In this document: positions 1 through 11,517 of the stretch, piece after piece
How positions within the stretch are numbered: the stretch's first letter is position 1
Layout: every line of letters begins with the position of its first letter
DNA from: Aphanomyces cochlioides
Taxonomy: Eukaryota; Oomycota; Saprolegniomycetes; Saprolegniales; Verrucalvaceae
DNA: 64,000 nt
Assembly: GCA_019828595.1 (NCBI GenBank)
Contig: JAHQRK010000004.1
Span: 3,348,001-3,412,000, forward strand
Direction of reading: 5' to 3'
Notes under the pieces: model-generated
The model's database searches: none
Seen by the model: the letters and a program-made list of their open reading frames with translations, nothing else
What the model was told of the DNA's origin: nothing
Translations under genes and position numbers: made by a program

Positions 1-335
1 AAAAGTATGGCATCCCAAAGCTCATCTGGAACACGCGAACCAATGCAAACGTGGGCCGCCGCGTCAACATTTATGCTTCTCCTGGGATCACAGCAGTACG
101 CATGAAGCAAGAAGAAGAGCTTGTTCAGCGGCTGAAAACTCTGTGCCAGAATAATATTCGATGGACGTCAAAAGATGTGCAGCAGCATGCAGTCAAGGAG
201 ATGGGCGTCTCGCAGACTTCAGTAAGGCAGTGGTTTTCACAACATTTCCTCAAGCGGTGGCCCGAAGCAAAAGAGTACATTGCACGTTATAAAGAAGCCC
301 ACGGCCGGGAAACTTTGACGACAACGTTGAGCTAG
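1..335 (+). CDS. 3' end of an unrecognised gene (5' truncated by window edge)
   Basis: One frame is open from base 3 to a TAG at 333-335, giving about 110 residues of C-terminus; the upstream part lies outside the window. The visible part is basic and looks helical. It has a conserved-looking stretch (GRRVNIYASPGITAVRMKQE) followed by a helix-turn-helix-like segment ending in SVRQWFSQHFLKRWPEAKEY. That pattern recalls small DNA-binding folds of transposase or CENP-B type, but this is only a resemblance and I do not recognise the family. The stop overlaps by two bases the stop of the decayed minus-strand gene that follows, so the two converge tail to tail. It could be the last exon of a larger gene. 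Confidence 0.45.
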   Translation, partial: KYGIPKLIWNTRTNANVGRRVNIYASPGITAVRMKQEEELVQRLKTLCQNNIRWTSKDVQQHAVKEMGVSQTSVRQWFSQHFLKRWPEAKEYIARYKEAHGRETLTTTLS

Positions 336-921
336 TTGCGAGTGTGTATGAGTGTAATCAAGTCAGTGTCGAGCAGTCGCCTCTCCATTGTTTTCCATAC
401 TGCGGCTCGATTTGAATCGGGATGACCCAAATGATGCCTACGAAGACTGTAAATGAAGACTTGGGCCGACGAAACGTGTTGACCAGCATACGGCTTGACC
501 CATTTCAATTTCGGATGGGTCGTATCGTTCTCTGTGACCTTCGCGTGACTTGGGAGGTAGTCAGCCAGGCTATAGCCGTCGATCAGGAGCTTGGCACCAA
601 AGAGGAGGTGTAGCGGTGGATCTACGTTCGGATTAAACCATCCGTTCTTTTCATATCGCTCTTGAATTTGATCCTACAAAACTTGGCGAAAACCATCAAA
701 CCCTGGAAGCGTACTCGAATTTCGGAAATCGGCAACGCTGGCCGCAACTTCATTGAAAAGCATTCACGTGGCGTCGCACCATCTCGCGCAGCGTTTCCAT
801 CTCGAACCCAAAGATGGATAGTGTCGTCCAGCTTTTTCATTTTCCTCTCCAGTGCTTCCACCTTCTCACATTCGGCTTCTTTCAGTGCCCGCGCCATTGC
901 CGTGACGCTCTTTGTTGCCAT
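332..921 (-). pseudogene. decayed minus-strand gene with frameshifts and an in-frame stop
   Basis: Three minus-strand frames carry pieces that read as one protein. It starts at ATG 921 with a coiled-coil segment (residues like KVEALERKMKKLDD). It then shifts frame into a segment containing EMETLREMVRRHV, and shifts again into NEVAASVADFRNSS...GFRQVL. An in-frame TAG follows, then about 100 more residues containing QERYEKNGWFNP and LLFGAKLLIDGYSLADY, ending at TAG 332-334. The last part resembles the second half of a ubiquitin fold (PP..LLFGAKLL.DG.SLADY), which is only suggestive. Alternatives are an unrecognised intron plus a read error, or two unrelated ORFs. A 35-nt GT..AG segment could repair one shift but not the TAG. 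Confidence 0.42.
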
Positions 922-983
922 TTTCCCGATCTTGAACAGTCACGAATCCGGATTTAGCAATTTTTGGCAAACCCTACTGAGCC

Positions 984-3900
984 ATGCAGCGAAGTGCGTC
1001 GGATGTCTTGCCTCTCGATCGTGTAAGCTTGGAATCTCCATCCAAGCGGCGAATACGTGAGATCGTTGAGCTGAATCGACAGGTAAATCTCAAATTGCGA
1101 GAGCAGGAACAAGCACAACAAGTCGCCCAGCGCGCAAAGTACAACACACGATGGCGACATTTGAGAGCACTCTATTCCTATCGCAAGCTGCACTCGCCTT
1201 CTACAGCAGGCTTGGGCACAGAGCAGAGCGAGCCATCACAGCGACACGATGACGACACGAGAAAGAGCCACAAGCAAGTGTTTGGTGGAGCTCTCACGCG
1301 AGCTTGTACAAGTTTATGTGTTGAGCCGTTGGTGCCTTGCTTGGTCATGGAGAGCATCATCTACTCAACTTTGAGCTTGGACCCACGTGATCCAGCATGC
1401 CAATCCTTGGTTCGGACGTTCTTGCAGTGCATGTACGAGGCACATTCTCCCAAGCCAGGAACGAACTTCGTCGACTATCGTGCGATTTGTTGCATGTGGG
1501 ATGTCCTAGAGCATCCAACGTTTGTACCTCTGAAGTTTCTCTCTCGTTGGTTTGACATTTACTGCACAAACTCTGCTCGCGATCCATCGAAAGTCGTGCT
1601 TCGAATGCAAGATATACGCCCGATGTTCTCCGTCATCAGTCCTGATGCTGTTACCGAAGTGGAAATAGATGCATTCGTGAGAGATCTCTTCCAATCCATG
1701 AGAGAAATTGAAAGTGAAGAGCTAGCACTACCCAGTTTGCTTAGATTTGCAGGTTGTATCCCACATACGACTCTATCGCTTAAGAGCTTTCATCTTAGAT
1801 GAGCATTACGGTCTTCAAGTCCTCATCCGTCGATTCTGCTGGGACAACCTCACTGAAGCTCAGCGTGTGGCGATTGAAAAGGACGAACAAGACATGACTG
1901 CAGCGTTTGTCGAACGAGAAAGACAACACATTCAACATGCAAAAGCAATGGCTTACTGGATGCACAGAGAGCCTCGAAAACGATTTGGTCGATGGAAACT
2001 GGTACGTCTAGTAGTATTCCTGCGAATCACGCTATCTAGTTTAGAGAGAATTCCGTGAGACTCAAGCGCGGCGATTGCCATGCTATGCGCACACAATATC
2101 GCAAAGGTATCAAGTATCTCGTTCGAAATCGATTGCGCGTTCTCTGGATGAAGCAAATGCTCGGAGCTGCAGTCAAACAATATACTCGCTGCCTTTGCCG
2201 CACTGCGTACGATGGCTGGTGGTCCTTTTGGGCTAGCAGCAAGGAATTGTACTGCTAGATTTGTTGCCTGCAATGAACTCTGGTGTAGGGAATGGTTGGC
2301 CTCTCAACAGAGCTACAAGCACTACACTTTGACGCTCCTCCATGAGATTTTTGCCGCGCTCGTACGGAATGCCCATGTAAGCCACCACATCGCCTCCTGT
2401 CATAAATTTCTTTTCTCACTAGGAGCAACGGGAAAGCAAGCGCAATTTATTGCAGAGGGTGATGACGCTCCTCCAAGACACCAACAACAAATGTACATGG
2501 TATTGCTCCATTCTGCATTGTTGATGCTGTATTTATTAGTACTTACCAATATGCTCTCCGCTTGGAAGTTCTTTGTCGAATTACAAAAGCGAGATCGACA
2601 AGCCGCCAAGACTCAGGAAGACTTGATCGCCAATATGGTTGAGTTTGACCGATACCGACGAGAGCAATTTGAAATGGAGCGTGAAGATGCCATTTCAACT
2701 CAGGTATACTCGTTGATTTCTTGCTCTCATGCTTCTGTCTGTGCTTTAGATGCGTGCTGAAGAGTTGGCTGACATTGAACGCGCTCGCAAAGTCCGTTTC
2801 CGCGAGCAAACGTGTCAAGCCTACGTCAATCGAAAGATCAAGAAGCAGGAGCAATTACGAACGGCACTCAAGAAGGAACGCGAGGAATCTGCAGCAAAGC
2901 TGGCTGATGAAGCATGGACTAATATTGAACAACTTGCTCAAGCCAAAGCTCGTGCTGCTGCTGAAGACTGGCTTAAAACACCTGAAGGTAGCAGCAGTTC
3001 TTGTTGAAAAGTTTCCAACGTCGCCTTCCAGGACAAGCAGAAGTGCAAGCTGCAGCAACGTATATCTACGAAGACCCGCCAAACACGGTAGCGCAGAACC
3101 TGAAGAAAGATCCGACGTATTCAAACGTCCCCGACTGTGTGTGGGTGTGTCGACTCGAAGGCACTGGTGACCGCTATGCCAAAGTAAGCGCCACTCCATT
3201 TCAATCTCCCACTCGTCTAGGCATACTTTTATCACACGGGGAGGCTTGAAAAAGTCATGTGCGACGAGCTCACGATGAAAGTTTGTACTGCGATTGCATC
3301 GGAGCAGCTCATCCAAAAACGCATCAATGCCATGAAAGTGACGTTGGCGCAGCGTGGAGAAGAAGAGCGAGTGAAATTCCAGCGCAATGCGGCAGCCAAG
3401 CGAATTCAAATGATGGTTCGATGCCAAAAGGCTCGAAAATATGCCCGCAGCATCATGCGGTACTCTGTCTTCTGCTGATTTCATTGACATGCCCCGCTTA
3501 GACCTCTCCTCATGAAGAGAATCGATCCATCGACTGGCCGAGTCGTCTACTTTAATATCCACTCTCGGGAGACGTCGTATGTTCCACCAAGGATGATGGC
3601 CGCAGTGGAGGGCTCGTTGCCCGTGGAGTCGTCTACATGGGTCCGTCGTTTTGACAGCACGTCTGGCGAGCACTATTACGTGGATCTCACGACGAACGAG
3701 ACTTCCTGGACTCCACCCAACCATTTCGTCATGTGCGTCAAGTGCCGCATCAACTTTTGCACTCAGCGAAACGCGACAACTGGAGATCGCTACTGTGTGT
3801 CTTGTTTTGCAGACATGGCCTATGCTGAGCGTGAATCTGACAAGGCTAAAGAAGCGTCTGGTGAAGAAGTGCCCGAGCGTGAAAAAGAATGGTCGAGGAT

Positions 3901-4072
3901 TGCCGTCGTGGTGGCAAAGTGCTGTGTATGCAAAGTCAACAATGCGACTCGTTTATGCCACGAATGCGGCGGCGACACGTCGTGCGATCGATGCTTTACC
4001 CTCGTGCACAAGAATCCCAAGGTGAAGCACCACACGAGGCACGAATCTCTGCTCTACCAAGTCGCGGCATGA
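984..4072 (+). CDS. WW, IQ and B-box zinc-finger protein, 10 exons, about 897 aa
   Basis: Exons inferred from GT..AG sites and reading phase: 984-1752, 1799-2001, 2049-2248, 2289-2376, 2423-2492, 2540-2703, 2750-2987, 3032-3183, 3221-3459 and 3502-4072. Introns are 37-47 nt and all phases agree. The N-terminal half is helical and unrecognised; a charged coiled coil follows (exons 6-7, rich in E/R/K). An IQ calmodulin-binding motif (AAKRIQMMVRCQKARKYAR) lies near residue 690. Next come one degenerate and one good WW domain (the second ends NETSWTPP). The C-terminus has paired Cys/His clusters, including a B-box-like CCVCKVNNATRLCHECGG..C..CF...H. Such WW-IQ-B-box scaffolds are common in oomycetes; the partner is unknown. 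Start is the first ATG of the open frame. Confidence 0.8.
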
Positions 4073-4113
4073 AGATATTAAGCATCAAGTCAACTACATT
4101 ACTAAATAGATCA

Positions 4114-4401
4114 TTAAATGTCCCGGTGGCCAAACACTCGTGTCCAAACATCATCGTGGTTCTTCTCTGGTGTCGACAACAATTCAACGTGTGGGTGTTC
4201 TTCATCTCGGACGCTCTTGGGATGGTTCATGCCAAACACATCCGTCCACAAGTCTTTCTTCGCGACGTGGGGCTCTTCTTCAGTCTTCAACGAGTCATTT
4301 TCATCAGAGCGGGGGGCGGCCGATATGTAGCGCGCTGCTGCCCCTCGAGCGGCAGTCAAGGAAGGGAGGCGGGTCAAGGAGCTTTGCGTGCGAGCCAACA
4401 T
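4114..4401 (-). CDS. small mitochondrial-type protein with two D-x-W-T-x-V-F-G motifs, 95 aa
   Basis: The N-terminus from the chosen ATG (4401) is rich in R, S, A and L without acids (MLARTQSSLTRLPSLTAARG), a typical mitochondrial presequence. The mature part is acidic and ends with two short copies of one motif, DLWTDVFGM and DVWTRVFGH. An upstream ATG at 4503 would add 34 residues, but it would bury the presequence, so I prefer 4401. The next gene on the same strand (4858-5094) also begins MLAR and ends with a related DIWQVVFG, so the two look like an old tandem duplicate. I do not recognise the family; a small inner-membrane or respiratory-complex accessory protein is a guess. Confidence 0.6.
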   Translation of the reverse strand: MLARTQSSLTRLPSLTAARGAAARYISAAPRSDENDSLKTEEEPHVAKKDLWTDVFGMNHPKSVRDEEHPHVELLSTPEKNHDDVWTRVFGHRDI

Positions 4402-4857
4402 GTTGGAGAATGAGCTCTTGCGACTGTCGCCTTGGAAATGTTGACAGATCAAGCGACCGATTGGTCCATTCGGGTGTGGTCCGTTGCCACGTCGACGCGT
4501 CATCCAGCTTGCTGCAAAGTGACCTTTTGAATGGACGAATCAAATTGCACTTTGAGGAAATTTCAAACTTCAACTTGTATCATCTTTGGCGCGCAGTTTG
4601 AAGAAGAGCGACGGTGCAAAGATAGGACGCTGTCAATGAAGCACGATGCATCCCGTCTTGGTTTTTGTATCATTCTCTTGCAAGTCAAGCGTCGGCGCTC
4701 AATCCATTGCGCGTCTCGAGACGGAATTCGTATGTGCAAGTTCGTAGAAGCTAGGTATTTAAGATTGTCTCTGTTTCACATGGTTTGCTTGAAGTATGAT
4801 GGATGGCCGTCGCGAAAGCAGATTCCACCGAGAATAAATACATATTAACAACGAGGA
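4402..4857. other. intergenic gap between the two small paralogues
   Basis: No convincing coding region is seen; the open frames on either strand have no recognisable composition or motif. It should hold the promoter of the 4114-4401 gene and the 3' end of the 4858-5094 gene. A GGCGCGC core lies at about 4588, and poly-pyrimidine stretches occur. Confidence 0.5.
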
Positions 4858-5094
4858 TTAATCACGAGAGACTTCGCTATAGGTGCCAAAGACGACTTGC
4901 CAAATATCAGTTTGTGCTTGCTCTTTCGCTACTTCCATGAGCGGTTCGCTAAATGTCGTTTGAATCGTGTCTTGGCTGGTCGCGGCGACGGGAGGATCGA
5001 CACCGACCAGCGCTCCTGCGGTTGATGCGGCGCGAGGACCCAACGCATGAGAGAGAGTCTTCACAGGAGCGAGGACAACAGCGCGTGCCAACAT
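4858..5094 (-). CDS. small mitochondrial-type protein with one D-I-W-x-V-V-F-G motif, 78 aa
   Basis: From ATG 5094 the protein begins MLARAVVLAPVKTLSHALGP, a basic amphipathic presequence without acids. A short linker and an acidic stretch (MEVAKEQAQTD) follow, and it ends with DIWQVVFGTYSEVSRD. The start and the terminal motif parallel the neighbour at 4114-4401, which carries two such motifs. The frame is open a little further upstream, but only with non-ATG codons, so 5094 is the natural start. Single exon. Function unknown; mitochondrial import is inferred from composition only. Confidence 0.55.
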   Translation of the reverse strand: MLARAVVLAPVKTLSHALGPRAASTAGALVGVDPPVAATSQDTIQTTFSEPLMEVAKEQAQTDIWQVVFGTYSEVSRD

Positions 5095-5664
5095 AATGCG
5101 ATCTGCGGTTGAGACAGAAGATTGCAAACTGGATCACGTCGACCAACTGGAGTGTCTTCAACGATTATCACATTCGACAAACGACACCAGCGTGTCAGCA
5201 GCCTCTCCTTTCAGATAGACCAATCAAAATGCAAAGAATTGAGGCAACAGCCAATCAAACCTCGAGGATGATTGAAGACACTTGAGGACGTGAACGTAGC
5301 TCAAAACCTCAGCGATTGCACAGCGAGAACTTTCTGCATGGCCGAAAGGCAACAGTAGCACGCAGGACGACTGCATGGGAAAAGACAGACTTGGCCATGT
5401 TGGAGTAGATTGACGAATCGACCGTTCACTGAAATTTTATATCCTCATTTGAGTAGTTCTCTTCCTTGTATACAAATGTCAAATGTCATTGACAGTGTTG
5501 TGCTGGTTGTCGAGCGTACGAGATGTACTTGTATGTACCCCATAGCTCGAAAATTCATAGTATGAATGTATGCTGGGGCGAGTTGTAAGATTGACTCGAC
5601 AATGTACGTACGTTGAGGAATGTATGTTGGCGACGGATCATGATGACTTTCGTTGTTGGCGAAA
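5095..5664. promoter_or_regulatory. divergent intergenic region with paired CCAAT boxes
   Basis: This gap separates the small mitochondrial gene (minus) from the PDZ gene (plus). CCAATCAAA occurs twice, at 5220-5228 and 5251-5259, 31 bp apart (about three helical turns) and 125-165 bp upstream of the minus-strand ATG. CCAAT boxes bind NF-Y type factors in eukaryotes; their role here is inferred. No coding region is supported. Confidence 0.35.
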
Positions 5665-6399
5665 ATGTTCCCTTGGGTATGTCTGTGCCAAACCCAGGAC
5701 GAGGGCGATGTGAATATCAATAGCCGCCACAAGAAGAACAAGTCTGAATCGCCAACGTCATCTACGTATGCCAAATTCCACGATGAAAAGCAGGCCTTTG
5801 ATAGCTTTCGCTACGACGGGTCAATGGGAAGACCGCATTTTGAGACAGTAGACTCGCCAACGACGATAGAATACTCGCAGCACATGAAGTCCTCGACATT
5901 GGCATCTGAATTGCAGGAGATACTGAGCCAACAAGCTGGTCTTGCCACAAGTAAGCCTGTCTTCTTCAAAGTCAAACACAGAAAGACAGACAAATCTCGT
6001 GGTATACCTCGATCGATGCCGCAAAGCCCAGCTCGAAATGAAAGCAGCCGTCGCATTGGATCTCTCTACCGAAGTCAGTCATCTCCTGATCTACCTGAAA
6101 TCGAAGTTCAACCGCTGGTCAAGATCAGAGTGCCTCCGGGGCCAACTGGTCTCGTTCTTCAGCCGAATGTGTCAGGTCCTGTCGTGGTCGATGGCTTTGA
6201 GCCAATATTCAATCCTGTAACCGATGACGAAGAGCAAGGCGTGATCGAAAAAAGCGAGGAAGTCGGCCCAGGCAGCATTCTTGTATCGATAGAGAACGTG
6301 TCGGTGCTCGACATGAGCTACAGCGAAGTTGTTGCAATGCTTGAGGCATGCGAAGCTGTCCCACGAGAACTGGTTTTTCAGACTTACGCTGCGGATTGA
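5665..6399 (+). CDS. PDZ-domain protein, 244 aa
   Basis: Single exon from ATG 5665, the first ATG in the frame. The N-terminus is MFPWVCLCQTQ; the two cysteines near the start could be S-acylated, which would tether the protein to a membrane (inference). The middle is polar, Ser-rich and probably disordered (SRRIGSLYRSQSSPDLPE). The C-terminal 100 residues form a PDZ domain: a VPPGPTGLVL carboxylate-binding-loop-like segment, then EVGPGSILVSIENVSVLDMSY and the final helix EVVAMLEACEAVPRELVF. PDZ domains bind C-terminal peptides and build scaffolds. The gene ends 43 bp from the stop of the convergent AFG3 gene. Confidence 0.72.
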   Translation: MFPWVCLCQTQDEGDVNINSRHKKNKSESPTSSTYAKFHDEKQAFDSFRYDGSMGRPHFETVDSPTTIEYSQHMKSSTLASELQEILSQQAGLATSKPVFFKVKHRKTDKSRGIPRSMPQSPARNESSRRIGSLYRSQSSPDLPEIEVQPLVKIRVPPGPTGLVLQPNVSGPVVVDGFEPIFNPVTDDEEQGVIEKSEEVGPGSILVSIENVSVLDMSYSEVVAMLEACEAVPRELVFQTYAAD

Positions 6400-6442
6400 A
6401 GTGTAAAGTGTATTCCTCGACAGGCTAAATCTCTAATTTCAT

Positions 6443-9203
<2,761 letters not shown>

Positions 9204-9596
9204 ATTGTTGGATGAACTCTAGCGATGTCTCCACGTAGATGGACCGAGCGAACGCAAGTCCTTCACAACCTTCGGCCCGAAATGGAGATTGAGCGAGTGG
9301 TCTGTGAAATACTTCGGTGAAGACAAAAATCGTGCATTTCATGTATAAAAAGCGTACGATAAATCTTGTAATACACATTTCAAGTTTAATAATACAACAA
9401 CCCTGCACACTGTACATACATTTCGTACGTACCTTCCTTGGCATTCTTTTTGTGCAAGACCAACATGCTACTGAGGTTCACAAGAATGTTTGTACAGCAT
9501 CAAACCCACTGCCCCCTTCATCAAAAGCTCCACGAAGCTAGTTATCACTGTCTTCTTCATGGAAGGCAATCATCACAGTAGCATGCTCGACTCGAT
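9204..9596. other. intergenic, 5' of AFG3
   Basis: No gene is supported here. The stretch is AT-rich around 9310-9400 and contains the upstream region of the minus-strand AFG3 gene. The open frames are antisense or random in composition. Confidence 0.45.
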
Positions 9597-9836
9597 TTAG
9601 ACATGGCAATGTGTGCCGCCAACACGATTGAGCTTGATATTGTCGTTGCCGGTAAATTTTAGCACTTTATCGATTAAGCCATGAATATCATGGCTTGGAA
9701 TATCGTCAGGAAAACTCTGTCGTCACTCCTGCTGTTTTATGCTGCTGTAAATAGTAAATCTAGCGCGACGCAGAATGTTCACGAAGGTTGTGGATGCATT
9801 GATAAAGTGGAGTTTCAAGAGGATCTTTTTGGTCAT
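9597..9836 (-). CDS. possible tiny two-exon gene, about 57 aa
   Basis: A minus-strand frame encodes DIPSHDIHGLIDKVLKFTG and continues to NRVGGTHCHV with a TAA at 9597-9599; the codon choice looks like the neighbours'. An ATG at 9836 opens exon 1 (9836-9783, beginning MTKKILLKLHF). A GT..AG intron of 66 nt (9717-9782) restores the frame with exon 2 (9716-9597). Without the splice an in-frame TGA interrupts the frame. A second reading, in which one T is lost, would give KTAGVTTEFPDDIPSH, so a frameshifted relic is also possible. No family recognised. It lies divergently 118 bp from the TPR-prefoldin start. Confidence 0.33.
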
Positions 9837-9954
9837 TTTTTGAAAAATACGTAAAACTGTATAATTTGATAGTATAAGTTATGAACGGTATGAGCCTCCA
9901 GCCAATGAAAGGCGATGGGGGAAATAAAACATCGCATCCTTCTGTTCGTGCAAG

Positions 9955-10982
9955 ATGGCCGATGCCGCAGAGAATGAAAAGAAGTAAACCCATCGCTGGG
10001 AATGAAAGATTGACACATCGTGCATTGACAGCCTAGGCAATGAAGAGTTTAACGCGAAAAACTACGATCAAGCTATCCATCACTACACGGAGGTTTGCAC
10101 AGCTTAATCTCGAGCCTTGACTAATCTTGTTGACCTGTGGTAGGCAATCAAACTCGCACCAAACAACCACATTTACTACTCCAACCGAAGGTTTATTTGA
10201 GGTTTATTAGATTGTATCTCAATGTGGATGTAGCGCTGCGTACGGCGCGTTGAATAAGTGGGAAAAGGCTGAACAAGATGCCAAGGAATGCGTTCGTCTC
10301 AACCCCAGTTTTAAGAAGGGTATATACAAAAGCCAACTCCATATTTTCCAATGCCTAATCCTATATAGGTTTACTACGATTGGCGAATGCACAGCGCCAG
10401 CTTGGCAAGAATGACGAAGCCATGGCAACAATGGCTTTGGCGAACGGAGGATCTGTGCCTGCTAAGCGCACCAAGCAAGAAACATCTGCGCCATTGCCTC
10501 AATCTGTGCAAAAAGAATTGCAGGAATTGCAGCCTCAATTTCAATCCTTGCACCGTGAATTGGAAACCGTACGGCGTTCTTCCTCCTCCATGACTCATGC
10601 CTTTGTGATTTTCAGATTGAATCGAAGTTGGGCACATTTTCTCGTGAAAAGAAGCGCATTCAACTTACGAAAGAAGAGTTGGCGGCATTGCCCAGCGGCA
10701 CTAGAACATACTCTTCAATTGGTGGGTTCATCAGTCAACATTTGAAAACTGAACGAATGTGAAGGGAAAATGTTTTTGGAAATGACGCCTGAAGAAAATA
10801 CTGCGCGACTTGATGGAAACAGTCGCAGCATGGATGACCAAATTGCTGCTTTGGAGGTAGGGATGTGTGCATTGAAGTAGCATCTGAATGATGTCATGTA
10901 GGCTCGAAAGCAATACTTGGAGCGACAAAAGGTGTCGCTCGAAAGCAACATTTCCGAATTGCTGGCACAATGCAAGACATGA
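9955..10982 (+). CDS. TPR-prefoldin fusion protein, 8 exons, about 233 aa
   Basis: Exons: 9955-9983, 10032-10092, 10144-10190, 10234-10319, 10369-10568, 10616-10721, 10765-10856 and 10902-10982; introns are 43-51 nt and all phases fit. The first half is a TPR unit of STI1/SGT type (GNEEFNAKNYDQAIHHYTE, AIKLAPNNHIYYSNRSAAY, KAEQDAKECVRLNP). Such repeats in co-chaperones bind EEVD tails of Hsp70/Hsp90. The second half is a beta-type prefoldin subunit close to PFDN1: a helix with SLHRELE and IESKLGTFSREKKR, a central hairpin with IGKMFLEMTPEEN, and a second helix ending EARKQYLERQKVSLESNI. Prefoldin is a hexamer that delivers actin and tubulin to the CCT chaperonin. Having both in one chain is unusual. 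The stop is 53 bp from the convergent MYCBP gene. Confidence 0.85.
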
Positions 10983-11035
10983 GAGTGAAAGCTGGTGTCG
11001 TCATTTTAAAATGCAAACATGAAGAAGTTGTCGTT

Positions 11036-11381
11036 TTAGTCCTCCTCTTCCTCTTCTTCTGCTGTGAGCCTCTTGTTGAGCTCCTCAATCACTTTGGTCA
11101 GTTCTGCATTCTTCTTCTTGAGCTCTTCGTTCTCCGTACGCAAGGCATCGACATCAACACCAGTCGGCGCGCCAATGAACTTCTTGATGTAGTCCACTGC
11201 ATTAGGAGGTTTGTCAGACTCTTCGTACAAACCGACCAATACTTTGGTCAGCGAGTCGATGACGCCGCTCTTTTCAAGGTACTTGCGGAACTCTTCCTTC
11301 TTCGAGTCTGGAGTCTACAAAGCTCTGTGAATCCGCAGTCTATCAGCTTGCATGTACTTGATACGCAGTTGCAGTCGCCAT
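11036..11381 (-). CDS. MYCBP: c-Myc-binding protein (MYCBP/AMY-1) homologue, 2 exons, 100 aa
   Basis: Exons 11381-11358 (MATATAYQ) and 11314-11036, split by a 43-nt intron. The body matches the family closely: FRKYLEKSGVIDSLTKVLVG, YEESDKPPNAVDYIKKFIGA, then a C-terminal leucine-rich coiled coil (ALRTENEELKKKNAELTKVI) and an acidic tail. The length equals that of animal AMY-1 (about 103 aa). In animals it binds Myc and AKAPs and occurs in sperm flagella. Myc is absent from oomycetes, so an AKAP or ciliary role is more likely here (inference). It lies 136 bp downstream of the STK36 gene on the same strand. Confidence 0.92.
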
Positions 11382-11517
11382 AGGTGCTGCTCGTGGCCGT
11401 TTTGGATTTGGAAGTGAAAGTTGGCAGCAGATCTTTTCGTTTTTCGAAGCACATGAAACGGTCGATGGCATTTACATCATGTGAAGCGTCGTCCAGGTTA
11501 CATCAAATGAATTATTG

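Noticed and set aside
422..613. Plus-strand open frame of 63 codons
   Set aside because: It is antisense to the longer, more protein-like minus-strand frame at 332-650 and has no motif.
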